The position numbers and the translations under genes are program-made. 64,000 nucleotides of DNA from positions 499 through 64,498 of the forward strand of contig NZ_JAAFZT010000050.1 in assembly GCF_013336795.1 (NCBI RefSeq), in the 5' to 3' direction. Origin of the DNA: Alteripontixanthobacter muriae (lineage in GTDB: Bacteria; Pseudomonadota; Alphaproteobacteria; Sphingomonadales; Sphingomonadaceae). Below are positions 7,167-16,374 of this stretch, one piece after another; position 1 is the first letter of the stretch; each line of letters starts with the position of its first letter. The notes below the pieces were generated by a model that saw nothing but the letters and a program-made list of their open reading frames with translations, made no database searches and was not told the DNA's origin.

Positions 7167-9631
7167 TCGATTTCGTCCTACCTATCTTGCCTGACGGAAG
7201 CCTAGCAAGTTCGGTGATTACAACCGTTTGGGTAGGGGTGCTGGTCGTTTGTTTCTTCAACCTACGATTTGGTTGGGTGCTCTCCGGCCTCGTAGTACCA
7301 GGTTATGTTGTCCCGCTTCTGATCACGAAGCCGCTTTCCGCCATGGTGGTGCTCTTTGAAGCATCTTTAGTATACTGCTTGTTTTGGCTTTTTTCGGAAA
7401 AGCTATCCGGACCGAGCCGCTGGAGCAGTTTCTTCGGGCGTGATCGCTTTATGGGGCTGATCCTCGTGACCGTCTCCGTCCGTCTCGTCATGGATGGCTG
7501 GCTCCTGCCGATCGCTGCCGAGCAGCTAAGCGAGAACTTCGGGTGGCGAATAGAGTGGGCGAACAGCCTTCATAGCTTCGGCCTGATTGTTATAGCGCTC
7601 TTAGCAAATCAGTTTTGGAAGCCTGGCTTCGTACGTGGAATGGCTCAATCTTTGGTGATGATTGGGACCACCTTCATTATAGTACGCTACGGATTGATGG
7701 AATTCACAAATTTCCGCATCGGGTCTGTCGCATACCTCTACGAAGATTTCGCCACTTCGATACTAGCCAGTCCGAAAGCTTACGTCATTCTGATAACAAC
7801 TTGCTTGGTCGCCTCGCGGCTGAACCTGCTTTACGGTTGGGACTTCAGCGGGATCTTGATTCCGGCGCTTCTGGCCCTGCAATGGTATCAGCCTTGGAAA
7901 ATTCTGACCTCGATCGTCGAAGCACTTGTAATCTTTTTTCTCGCTAGCGCCCTTCTGTCTAGCCGTCTGTTTTCTGGCAGCACGATAGAAGGCGGGCGCA
8001 AGATCCTGCTCTTCTTCAACATCAGCTTCGCCTACCGGCTCATTCTTGGCCATGCGCTCTCTTGGGCGGACTTCGAGTACCGCGTGACAGACTACTATGG
8101 CTTCGGTTATCTCCTGCCGACGCTGATTGCACTGAAGGCTCACGACAAAGGTATTCTTCCGAGAGTTCTCCGAACCACGGTGCAGACCAGCCTCGTAGGA
8201 GCCGTTGTGGGCAGCGCCATTGGGTTTAGCCTTAACCTGCTCCTGCCGCGGACGAGCAATCAGGCTCTTGCGACAGGGTCAAATGCACAAAGATTGCTAG
8301 TTGCACCCGCGCGGATGGTCGCAGTCACGGTCGGGGCGGCCCAAATCGATGCCGCAGAAGGAGAGGCCCCTAGTATTCCGAGGCGTACGGCGGAAGGCCT
8401 GCAGCGTGCGTTAGCAATGATCGACAGTGGCAGGACAGGAGCGGAAGCACGATTGCTGCTAAAAGACGCCGGTTACTTTTTGGAGCCTCTTGCTGGGGGC
8501 GGCTGGGCTATACGTCCCCGGACGGAGAGCGGAGTTGCTTTTCTCTTTGATCCCTCCACGCAACTAAACGGCTGCATAAATGTTCGTGAGCCGCTTCTTG
8601 TGCCGGGGCTCGCGATGGCTTCTTTGGGCATCAAAGATGCACTACAAGCACGTTGGCTCGCAATTGGCGGCGGAGCTCGGCTGGCAGAGGCGAAGGCAGG
8701 GGTTTCTCTCTCGTATTCCTTCGAAGAAGCGCTGGGACCATGCTTGAACATTTCGTTTAGAAGAGATGGGCATGCGCTCATGAGACTTGCCGGAGAGACA
8801 GGAAGTCAGCTCGCGCTGACATCGCTGCGGTCGCTTTTGCCTCGGCTGGAGATAACCTTTTCCAGCTCAGCAGAGCAAGGCTCTTCACTGGTCCTTACAT
8901 CTAGAGCCGTAGAGAGCGTGCTCACCGAAATGGCACCTCTCGATACCGAAAATCGTACGGCTCAATCGCTCACTCGCGAAGAGCTTGCCTTCCTACTTTT
9001 CGAAGTTGTCGATCCGCTGCTTGAAGGAGGCGCATCCGCGGTCCCGATCGTGCGCAACGCAGCCGCTGCACTTGATCTCAAGGTTACGCTTGAAGAAACT
9101 CAAGCCGGCCAACAAGTGATCGCGTTAAGGCGCCGCGGTGAGCCCGACCAAGTCTTCATCCTGCGTCCGGAATCAAGTGGACCCATCCTTCAGATCAGGG
9201 CCGATGAGAACATCCAGGATTTAGCTCAATCCTTATTCCGTAAACTCAATGCTCGGGCTCTTCTTGTAATTACCGAACGGAACACACCTAATGAAGAAGG
9301 AGCCGAACTGGCTGCTCTGATTTCCCAAGCGTTACTGCGTCGTAGCTCGAGAGAAGCGTTAATATTGCAGTTGAGGCGTCGGCCGGTATCCTATGCCAAC
9401 TCGGACGAAAATCAGATGTTGCTGGCTACTGACCTAATTGGGCCTGGTGACGGCTTGGAGGAAGCTCTCGTACAAGCGCTCAGAAAGGCAGAACTAAATG
9501 TTCGCCCGCTCGAGTCTAGCGTCGGTAGTGCGGGGCTCGAGATTGGCTCCGCCGCACAGTTGCGATTTGCGCGACAAGCTCTTGGTGCACGCGTAGCGAT
9601 CCTCTGGGCTCCCGCGGAGCAGAAACGATGA
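7163..9631 (+). CDS. Tandem PgsC/CapC-like membrane protein with large C-terminal domain
   Basis: The 822-residue product carries two units resembling PgsC/CapC, the membrane subunit of poly-gamma-glutamate synthase (about 149 residues in Bacillus). Unit 1 (about 20-180) has GLVVPGYVVPLL, matching the PgsC GLVVPGY motif, then FGRDRFMGLILV and FGLIVIALLANQ. Unit 2 (about 205-362) has FSGILIPALLALQWYQP, EGGRKILLFFNISF and YYGFGYLLPTLIALKAHDKG. About 460 soluble residues follow that I cannot assign. The start overlaps the receiver stop and the end overlaps the next gene, both by 4 bp. With the PgsB-like ligase downstream it should form the membrane part of a polyamide synthase/exporter. Duplication and fusion are unlike the classic PgsC. 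Confidence 0.75.
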   Translation: MIDFVLPILPDGSLASSVITTVWVGVLVVCFFNLRFGWVLSGLVVPGYVVPLLITKPLSAMVVLFEASLVYCLFWLFSEKLSGPSRWSSFFGRDRFMGLILVTVSVRLVMDGWLLPIAAEQLSENFGWRIEWANSLHSFGLIVIALLANQFWKPGFVRGMAQSLVMIGTTFIIVRYGLMEFTNFRIGSVAYLYEDFATSILASPKAYVILITTCLVASRLNLLYGWDFSGILIPALLALQWYQPWKILTSIVEALVIFFLASALLSSRLFSGSTIEGGRKILLFFNISFAYRLILGHALSWADFEYRVTDYYGFGYLLPTLIALKAHDKGILPRVLRTTVQTSLVGAVVGSAIGFSLNLLLPRTSNQALATGSNAQRLLVAPARMVAVTVGAAQIDAAEGEAPSIPRRTAEGLQRALAMIDSGRTGAEARLLLKDAGYFLEPLAGGGWAIRPRTESGVAFLFDPSTQLNGCINVREPLLVPGLAMASLGIKDALQARWLAIGGGARLAEAKAGVSLSYSFEEALGPCLNISFRRDGHALMRLAGETGSQLALTSLRSLLPRLEITFSSSAEQGSSLVLTSRAVESVLTEMAPLDTENRTAQSLTREELAFLLFEVVDPLLEGGASAVPIVRNAAAALDLKVTLEETQAGQQVIALRRRGEPDQVFILRPESSGPILQIRADENIQDLAQSLFRKLNARALLVITERNTPNEEGAELAALISQALLRRSSREALILQLRRRPVSYANSDENQMLLATDLIGPGDGLEEALVQALRKAELNVRPLESSVGSAGLEIGSAAQLRFARQALGARVAILWAPAEQKR

Positions 9632-10383
9632 GGATACTCGGTAGATCGCTGTTTGCGGCCGCGCTACTTGGCTCGGTAGGGATAGCCATATTCCTGCTCA
9701 TGTCGCAGCTGCCCTCCTTTGAGGCACGATCCCCGTTAACTGCAGCTAAGGATCTGGATGCCAGCATTGTCTATCCATTGCGCGGCCAAACTACCGAGTT
9801 CGTGTTCAGCACACCACAGGAGCAGACTAGGATACTCTCAAGCGCCGACGTCTTACCAGAGGGGACTTTCCCGAGCTATGCTTACACCGTGGAGGCACTA
9901 GACGGCGGTGGACGGGTTCTCTGGAAAAAAGATATTAACCTTCGTTCTCTTCGCCTCTTCGTGCGCGGCCCAGAAGGGCTCCTAATACCCCATGCTTTCA
10001 CCAGCGCCGATAAATCAACGATCCCCTCGGCCGGAGACGAGACTTTAATCGACTTCGGTCAGCCGGTCGCTGCAATTCGTTTACGGGAGCACTGGCGCGG
10101 TCCTCATGTCGGCCGTATTCTGGTGCGCGTTCAGGAACACGAACCGATTGCGAACCGCCAATTGAAAACCGCCTGGCAGCGGCTTAGCGTCGCTGAACAG
10201 GAGGACCTCGCAGCGGGTTCACCTCTCGGCCCGGAACTCCTGACGATTGAGGAAAGACGACAGCTGCTGATCAACCGCTGGAAACCTGTCGGGCCTTCCG
10301 GCATTCCTGGTCGCGACTATTCACAAATCATGCTTTACGAGCGCCCGGGTGAAAAGATTGCGGCCCCGGAACTGGCAGACTGA
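9628..10383 (+). CDS. Membrane-anchored envelope protein of the PgsBC-like locus, function unknown
   Basis: The 251-residue product has one N-terminal hydrophobic segment (about residues 7-27) followed by a soluble domain rich in beta-prone sequence up to residue 160, then a more helical end. It is either anchored in the inner membrane facing the periplasm or secreted; no lipobox is seen. I recognise no family and it does not look like PgsA/CapA, the usual third subunit of poly-gamma-glutamate synthases. It overlaps the PgsC-like gene by 4 bp (ATGA) and is followed after 4 bp by the putative hydrolase gene, so it is almost certainly a subunit or accessory factor of the same system. Confidence 0.7.
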   Translation: MRILGRSLFAAALLGSVGIAIFLLMSQLPSFEARSPLTAAKDLDASIVYPLRGQTTEFVFSTPQEQTRILSSADVLPEGTFPSYAYTVEALDGGGRVLWKKDINLRSLRLFVRGPEGLLIPHAFTSADKSTIPSAGDETLIDFGQPVAAIRLREHWRGPHVGRILVRVQEHEPIANRQLKTAWQRLSVAEQEDLAAGSPLGPELLTIEERRQLLINRWKPVGPSGIPGRDYSQIMLYERPGEKIAAPELAD

Positions 10384-10387
10384 TGCG

Positions 10388-11239
10388 ATGCCTGGAATCA
10401 CTTCCTTCTTTTTGCCTCTTGCTGCCGGAGCAGCCATCGTGATTGGGTTCGTCCTTCCCCCCTTGTTTGATGCTTCGCAGCCGACTGAACTCGATGCTCA
10501 CGCTTATCGTCGCGCACAAGCGGACTTCACCGGTCTGATGATTGGGCGATCGGATCAAGCCCCAGAAGGATTTCGAACGGGAGAAGCAGAAGGTTTACTT
10601 TCAGCGGCAGTGGTGCAGGAGCTAAAAGGACAGTGCCGGGGTGGTGGGACCTACCTAGTTCGGAAGTCCGCTGCGCCCGGGCCGCCGCTACTCATCGCTG
10701 CACCACATCGGCGTGCAGACCGGCTGACAGGGACGCTGACGCTGCGCCTCTTTCAAGAAACCGGAGCAGCAGCCGCTGCATGGAACAGTGTTCATCGTCG
10801 TGCTAAATCAGAATGCAGGGGCACTACGGACTTGGCTCGCTTGCGGTCTCACCCGTTCACAGCTTTTGCGGCGGCATTCGCTAACACTCACCCCAACGGG
10901 CGCGTAGTACAGATCCACGGCTTTGATCCCGCACGTCGGATCAGCGCCGCCGGAAGACGCTCGGCCGTTATTCTCAGCAGCGGCTCGGAGGAGATCACGC
11001 CGGCAGTTTCGGCAGTGACCAATTGCTTGCGCAGAGCCATGCCAAATCACCGAACTTCTGCATTCCCCATCGATGTCCGCGAACTAGGGGCGAGAAAAAA
11101 CGCGCAAGGCCAGGCATTGCGTGCGCTCGATTTTCCGGGGTTTGTTCATGTCGAGCTCGCTTATCACCTTCGAAAGGAGCTGATGAATGATGAGAACTTG
11201 CGGAAGCTCTTCGGAAAGTGCCTCCAGGCGGGCTTATGA
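10388..11239 (+). CDS. Putative envelope zinc amidohydrolase, poly-gamma-glutamate-hydrolase-like
   Basis: The 283-residue product starts with a hydrophobic export segment (about 3-27). The soluble part shows a spaced set of possible zinc ligands: AAPHRRADRLTG (about 110-122), VVQIHGFDP (about 175) and FVHVELAYHLRK (about 255). The pattern of a first PH, then xxHG, then a late vELxxxxR recalls phage poly-gamma-glutamate hydrolases and N-formylglutamate-amidohydrolase-like enzymes. Such an enzyme beside PgsB/PgsC-like genes could cut or release polymer. I chose ATG 10388 over the earlier GTG 10349 because it gives a clean signal sequence and avoids a 35-bp overlap. The next gene overlaps its stop by 4 bp. 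The family call is tentative. Confidence 0.55.
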   Translation: MPGITSFFLPLAAGAAIVIGFVLPPLFDASQPTELDAHAYRRAQADFTGLMIGRSDQAPEGFRTGEAEGLLSAAVVQELKGQCRGGGTYLVRKSAAPGPPLLIAAPHRRADRLTGTLTLRLFQETGAAAAAWNSVHRRAKSECRGTTDLARLRSHPFTAFAAAFANTHPNGRVVQIHGFDPARRISAAGRRSAVILSSGSEEITPAVSAVTNCLRRAMPNHRTSAFPIDVRELGARKNAQGQALRALDFPGFVHVELAYHLRKELMNDENLRKLFGKCLQAGL

Positions 11240-14200
11240 TGAAGCAGTCTCCAGATATCCGCAGGGTCGAACAAGACTTGGAAGATTGGGTTCGGAGTGA
11301 TTTGGGGCCGGAACCGGATGCGACCGCAGCCGCTGAGTGGGTGCAAGCGCGTTTCGCCCGCATTGCTGAGCTTGATCGGCTCGAACTTATGTTTGAAGCG
11401 CAGTTTAAGGCTGCGCTAGATGAAGCCGGACGGCATGCTGCCATTCTTGATCTAGTCGCAAAGCTAGGCAGGCGTCGCGGCGAGCTGGCCCGCGATGCCC
11501 GCTCTTTAACTCTTTTCTTCGACCGTGAAGCTGCGATCGAGCGGGTGCGCCGCCGTATAGGTGAAGAGGAAAGGGCAATATCCTTTTGGATGCGCCGAAT
11601 GGGTCCCGTGTCAGGTGTTGCCTTGGGCAATGCTGCGATTCAGGGCGTGCTTAACTCGGCATGGAGTTACACCCGTGATCCTCGCATTCGGGAGAGCGGT
11701 TTCATCTACTTGCGCCTGGCTTTGGAAGGAGGAGCTGGCGGGGACGTCAGCGAAGCAATGTTGTGGCAGGCCCAGCGGGCGTCATTGCAGAAGAACGAAA
11801 CGGTTTGGATCCAATGCGAGGCACTGAAGATTCTCTCAATCGCGTTGCCTCAAGCGGCCGTGGAGATTGTGCGGCGACGTCTGTCGGAGCCGCTTGGTGA
11901 CGACGATTTCTTTGTTCGCCGACAGGCGGTGCGGCTCGTCGCAAGGGACCCTGCTTTCGACGTAAGTTGTCAAGAATTGTTCAAACTTGCGATGTCCGAT
12001 CCAAGTGCTGCGGTTCGCCAGTGCCTCGCTGCGGAACTGTGGCGCCGACAGTCGGGCGCGGATGCGTACACAGAGGCTTTGTCCGAAGATCCAGATCCAA
12101 AGGTCAGGGCCACGCTGTTGGTTTGCGGGCCTCTGCTCGTCCAAGCCGTAGGGCAGGAAAGAATTGTAAGGCTATTGCGTTCGAGGCTGGAGCAGGACCA
12201 GGACAGCTTCGCAATCCGAGCGGCGCTTCGAGTTGCAGCGCAATGGGCTTGGGAGGAGCGAGCAGCAGCATCGATTTTGCGGAACGAGCTCGATGCTGCG
12301 ATTAGGGAAATTTATTCATCGAATCCCGATCCGAAAGTGCGCCGCTGGGCGGCCGAAGCGGCAGAGCAGCTCTGGTGCGCTGCTGATCCGGAGGCTCGCT
12401 CAATAGCCAAGCGCATTTCCCTGGCGATCTCAACAGTGAAGGAGGGGCAGATAGTGGCGCTTCCGGGTTTGCTAAAGGAGGCTGAAAGAAGCGGCGAACG
12501 CCTTGGCCGCATTCTCAGCGTCCTCGCGCAGCATGGATTTACGCTGGAGCTCTTGCCTGGCGGCAAGATCCGCCATGGCGAACTGATCACATTCCGCAGT
12601 TGGCGCCTACTTCACGAATGGCGAAATCCGAGTTCGGACAAGCGTCAAGGCTTCGCACATTGGACTGGTCGCGTGTGGCGCGGGCGCAGGGTTGCACCAA
12701 GCGCAATCATGGCTGAGCTTGCTCCCACAAAAGTACCGGGCGAACCGCTGTTTCAGCCTACAGAGGGCAATTGGCGCCCGTGGCTCCCCCTTCCGGACCT
12801 TATCCTATCCACGATCGATACAGGCGAAATCGTCTCCGTTCACTCGGCTGAAGGAATTACTGAGATTCATCCTCCGCGCGGATTTGTGAAACGCTTCCGT
12901 GCCCGAATGCAACTTACCCGAAATTTCGCCAACTTTGCCGGTCTGCGCAACTGGACAGAAGGAAGCGGGAGTCCGCCGAGCAGCTATGCTGAGGCTTTGC
13001 GCGAGCTGGGGGTTAAGCTGGTGCTGAAGCCCAACCGCGAGCGCGATGTCGATCCGCAGGTTGTTCAATTCTTCTCGTTTGCCCCGAGCCTAGTCGCCAT
13101 TCCCGCGCTGTGGGATGAAGTTGGCGTCTACTTCAGCTCTCTTTACGCAAACACGCTTACGCAGCTGGCGATATTCGCCTTTCTTGCGACTGTTTGGTTC
13201 TTTGCGAAGCACGTGATCCGAACGCAGCAGATGCGCCGCGCGCGAAGGTCCCTTGCGCTGGTGGTCGGGGGCTGGGGCACACGCGGAAAATCAGGCACTG
13301 AACGCCTGAAGGCAGCGGTATTCAGTGCACTTGGCCATCCCTTCGTTTCCAAGACGACTGGGAACGAAGCGATGTTCCTTTGGGCTCTGCCGTACGGCGA
13401 TATTCGCGAAATGTTTCTGTTCCGCCCGTATGACAAGGCGACCATCTGGGAGCAGCTTAACTTGGCTGTTTTGGCAAGCAAGCTTCACGCGAAGATTTTT
13501 CTCTGGGAGTGCATGGGTCTGGCGCCAGCCTATGTGAAGGTGCTGCAGCGCCACTGGATGCGCGACGACATCGCAACGATCACCAATACTTATCCTGATC
13601 ACGAGGACGTGCAAGGTCCCGCTGGCCGCAACATCCCGGAGGTAATGAAGAACTTCATCCCGCAGAATAGTCGCCTCATCACAAGTGAAGAGCAAATGCG
13701 TCCGATTCTGGTCGAAGCAGCCCGCGAACTGGATACCTCATTCAAGTCGGTGGGCTGGTTAGAAGCAGGTCTGATACCCGACGAGATGCTCTCCCGTTTC
13801 CCCTATGAGGAGCACCCCTACAACATCGCTCTAGTGACCGCTATGGCTGCGGAACTGGGGATCGACTCTGACGTGGCTATTAAGGAGATGGCTGATCGCG
13901 TGGTGCAGGACATCGGCGCGCTTAAGGTCTACCCGGAAGCACGCGTCCGCACCCGCCGACTAGAATTCGTACTCGGGAATTCGGCGAACGAACGCTTCGG
14001 GGCGCTAGGCAACTGGACGCGCGTGGGCTTCGACAAACAGGACCCTGTTGCAGAGCCAGACGTTTGGATTAGTACGGTGATCAACAATCGCGCTGACAGG
14101 GTGCCGCGATCCCGCGTGTTCGCTTCAATCATTGTGAAAGATGTATCTGCCGACCGGCACGTACTGATCGGATCGAATCTGCAAGGTTTGCAGGGGTTCA

Positions 14201-15222
14201 TCGAAGAAGCGTGGAATGAGTTCACGCCAGCGATCACCCTGTGGCCCAGTGATCGGGAGGGTACCAACCCTCTGGAAGAGCTGAAGAGCTGGGCGAAACG
14301 GCTGCGGGTTGTCCACAGCTCAGATCAGTTATTCAGCGTTCTGCATGCAATGTTGTGCGGTCAGCCCGAAGGGATGGAGTGGGCTGCTCAAATTGAGGAG
14401 CCTGAGCCAGCTGGGATCGGTCCGCTGATCCGCGAGAGCGGGCTGCCCGACGCCGAGGCGATTGCAGGGCACTACGAGGCCTCACTTCATCAACTGCAAA
14501 GCTACGAAATGATCGAAAAGTTGGTGCAATCGGGGGGACAGCAGGCGGAGATCGACCGGCAGCTTCGGGAGCAGGCTTGGGAATGGTTCCGCGCCAAGAT
14601 TATCGTCGTCGAGAACTACTATGCTACGGGCGAAGAGATAGTGCGCCTGCTTGCGAAAATTACTCCGCCAAACTTCCGCAACCGCATCATGGGGATGCAA
14701 AACATTAAGGGAACAGGGCTGGATTTCGTCTATCGCTGGCATGCTTGGGAGACGGTACACCGTGCAAGCGTCGACGCGCTCAGCGAAGACCCGATGCAAT
14801 CGCAGCGCGGGCTGGAAACGCTTGCCTTTTTCCGCGAGTACGGGATTCTCTCTGCCGAGTGCGTGCAATCTACTGTTCGAGAACTGCGGTCGCGCGAAGC
14901 CTCGCAAGGGGAGATCGCCGAGGCGCAGCTTGACCTCGTTGAAACTCAGCTTCGCGAGCAACTCGCGATACAGGAAAAAGGGATTGATGAATCCCGCGGA
15001 GGGCGGTGGGCAGCCGTCATCGCTGTGCTGGAGGCTTTCCTAGATCCCGGAGATGCTGCCCGGCGGCGAAAGAAGGCTGATCTCATCTATCGCGAGCTAG
15101 CATCTGAACGGATCAGCTCCGCGCGTGCCGTCCTCGAGCTCAAGAAGCTGAACACACGTCAGAAGGGTGGGTGGCTTCTGAAAAAGGCTCAGGACTGGCG
15201 TAGAAGATTGGGTAGCCCTTGA
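11236..15222 (+). CDS. PgsB/CapB-like amide ligase with HEAT-repeat N-terminal extension
   Basis: This 1328-residue protein has a Mur-ligase-type core like PgsB/CapB, which joins glutamates using ATP. Visible are a membrane segment (about 635-660), P-loop GGWGTRGKSGTERL with Lys685, KTTGNEA, WECMGLAPAYVKVLQ, TNTYPDHEDVQGP, NNRADRVPRS and HVLIGSN, each with a counterpart in Bacillus PgsB (about 393 residues). The first 630 residues are extra: a helical region with HEAT-like repeats (about 130-400) and a part I cannot assign. The last 300 residues are also extra and include TGEEIVRLLAKITPP. ATG 11236 overlaps the previous stop (ATGA), so it is preferred over GTG 11218. It is the last gene of the run. 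Ligase identity is strong; the substrate is unknown. Confidence 0.8.
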   Translation: MMKQSPDIRRVEQDLEDWVRSDLGPEPDATAAAEWVQARFARIAELDRLELMFEAQFKAALDEAGRHAAILDLVAKLGRRRGELARDARSLTLFFDREAAIERVRRRIGEEERAISFWMRRMGPVSGVALGNAAIQGVLNSAWSYTRDPRIRESGFIYLRLALEGGAGGDVSEAMLWQAQRASLQKNETVWIQCEALKILSIALPQAAVEIVRRRLSEPLGDDDFFVRRQAVRLVARDPAFDVSCQELFKLAMSDPSAAVRQCLAAELWRRQSGADAYTEALSEDPDPKVRATLLVCGPLLVQAVGQERIVRLLRSRLEQDQDSFAIRAALRVAAQWAWEERAAASILRNELDAAIREIYSSNPDPKVRRWAAEAAEQLWCAADPEARSIAKRISLAISTVKEGQIVALPGLLKEAERSGERLGRILSVLAQHGFTLELLPGGKIRHGELITFRSWRLLHEWRNPSSDKRQGFAHWTGRVWRGRRVAPSAIMAELAPTKVPGEPLFQPTEGNWRPWLPLPDLILSTIDTGEIVSVHSAEGITEIHPPRGFVKRFRARMQLTRNFANFAGLRNWTEGSGSPPSSYAEALRELGVKLVLKPNRERDVDPQVVQFFSFAPSLVAIPALWDEVGVYFSSLYANTLTQLAIFAFLATVWFFAKHVIRTQQMRRARRSLALVVGGWGTRGKSGTERLKAAVFSALGHPFVSKTTGNEAMFLWALPYGDIREMFLFRPYDKATIWEQLNLAVLASKLHAKIFLWECMGLAPAYVKVLQRHWMRDDIATITNTYPDHEDVQGPAGRNIPEVMKNFIPQNSRLITSEEQMRPILVEAARELDTSFKSVGWLEAGLIPDEMLSRFPYEEHPYNIALVTAMAAELGIDSDVAIKEMADRVVQDIGALKVYPEARVRTRRLEFVLGNSANERFGALGNWTRVGFDKQDPVAEPDVWISTVINNRADRVPRSRVFASIIVKDVSADRHVLIGSNLQGLQGFIEEAWNEFTPAITLWPSDREGTNPLEELKSWAKRLRVVHSSDQLFSVLHAMLCGQPEGMEWAAQIEEPEPAGIGPLIRESGLPDAEAIAGHYEASLHQLQSYEMIEKLVQSGGQQAEIDRQLREQAWEWFRAKIIVVENYYATGEEIVRLLAKITPPNFRNRIMGMQNIKGTGLDFVYRWHAWETVHRASVDALSEDPMQSQRGLETLAFFREYGILSAECVQSTVRELRSREASQGEIAEAQLDLVETQLREQLAIQEKGIDESRGGRWAAVIAVLEAFLDPGDAARRRKKADLIYRELASERISSARAVLELKKLNTRQKGGWLLKKAQDWRRRLGSP

Positions 15223-15332
15223 ACAGAGTGGCGGCCGCAGCAATTCTCATGGCCTAGACCTATCAGATCGCTTGCGAGAACGGCAGCGGGCCGGGGGGGC
15301 GGAGGCGCTGCCGATGCTAGCTGGACCCGAGT

Positions 15333-15716
15333 TCAAAACGTTCCACTGACCTCCAGCGACAGCGTCGGGCCAACACTCCGGTCGCGCAGTTCCACAAGTT
15401 CCAGCTGTTTGGTACAGCGCCCTGCGAAGACACTTCTGGTGGCAAGATCGTCAGCTCCGACCAGGTTTTTAACAGCGGCCTGCACGGTAAGCCCGAACAC
15501 GTTCTTATGTTCGATAAAGAGCTCACTGTCGAACGGGCTCATGTCGTAGCTTTCGAACACTTCGCCGAGCCGCACTACGGGTGCTCGCCGTGTCTGACTG
15601 ACCTCGCCGCCCCACGCCCAGTCCGTATTTGTAAGATCGTGCCGCAGCTCAAGCTCGATCTGGCGGGTAAGGTCGTTGCTGATTAGGCGTGGAATGCCGG
15701 TGAGAGGATCGTCATC
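15333..15716 (-). pseudogene. TonB-dependent receptor, C-terminal remnant
   Basis: About 128 codons on the minus strand encode the end of a TonB-dependent outer-membrane receptor: repeated amphipathic strands (QIELELRHDL, WAWGGEVSQTR, ELFIEHKNVFGLTVQAAVKN) and a terminal phenylalanine (LEVSGTF). There is no plug or TonB box. The open frame continues upstream into antisense of an IS3 transposase fragment at 15732, so the receptor gene was cut by insertion or rearrangement. It cannot make a functional receptor. The substrate of the parent protein cannot be told from this part. Confidence 0.65.
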
Positions 15717-15731
15717 GATGCCGATCGGCGG

Positions 15732-15870
15732 AGCGTGCGTTACCGTTCCACGCGGGACGATGACGCCGCGCTTCGTGAGAAGCTGCGCGAGCTGGCGAAC
15801 CAGCGCCGCCGGTTCGGCTATCGCCGTCTGCACATCCTGCTGCGCCGGAAGGGCGTGATGATCACGCGCC
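15732..15870 (+). mobile_element. IS3-family OrfB transposase internal fragment
   Basis: In the plus-strand frame, about 45 codons read as the N-terminal part of an IS3-family OrfB: DDDAALREKLRELANQ followed by RRRFGYRRLHILLRRKG, the well-known stretch before the DDE domain. Recognisable sequence ends near 15870 and the frame stops at 15902, without the catalytic domain. It abuts the truncated TonB-receptor sequence, so it probably marks the breakpoint. It has the same orientation as the remnant at 1-191, but the two segments come from different parts of OrfB and may belong to different subgroups. Confidence 0.7.
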
Positions 15871-15990
15871 CGCGAGCTCTGCAGGTCACGCGCAGATCGT
15901 AGCCGTGACGGGATAATCGCTGATCGAATCAAGTCGCTTGCTGCTCATGCGTCTGTGGAACATAGGTAGAACAGACTTCAAGCTAGTGGT

Positions 15991-16374
15991 CTAATTGCTT
16001 CCGTGTTTCCCACCATCTGACGCACCGAACATCCCAGCCGATCCTCCTTCTGGCAGGCTTCGCAGTTCATGAGCTAACCAGAGCAATAAAGGGTTTGGCT
16101 CTGCATCTTGCTCCGTTCCAGCGGTTGCCTGCTTCGCTGCCTCATCCGCTAGCTGCTCCAAGTCTGCTGCTGCGATCATGTGCGGCACTCCGGCGTTATG
16201 AGAGATTGTGATGGCAGCCCATTGAGCAAAGGTCTTAAAGGCTTCCTCAAGACTATCTTGGCGCCTCGAAAGTTCATCGAAGACTTCTAGCTCATCTATG
16301 CTGTTACCTGCCACGCCAATCTCCTCGTTGGGCATGACTTCATGGCAGGCGGAGCGCAGAATTGTAACACCCAT
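15991..16374 (-). CDS. Hypothetical protein
   Basis: This is an open frame of 127 residues, acidic and alanine/glutamate rich, predicted mainly helical in the middle (DELSRRQDSLEEAFKTFAQW, ADLEQLADEAAKQ) with a low-complexity glycine-rich end (GGSAGMFGASDGGKHGSN). There is no signal peptide, membrane segment or family motif that I recognise. It lies alone in the scar zone between the receptor remnant and the coiled-coil gene. Its composition is compatible with a real gene, but nothing else supports it. Confidence 0.45.
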   Translation of the reverse strand: MGVTILRSACHEVMPNEEIGVAGNSIDELEVFDELSRRQDSLEEAFKTFAQWAAITISHNAGVPHMIAAADLEQLADEAAKQATAGTEQDAEPNPLLLWLAHELRSLPEGGSAGMFGASDGGKHGSN

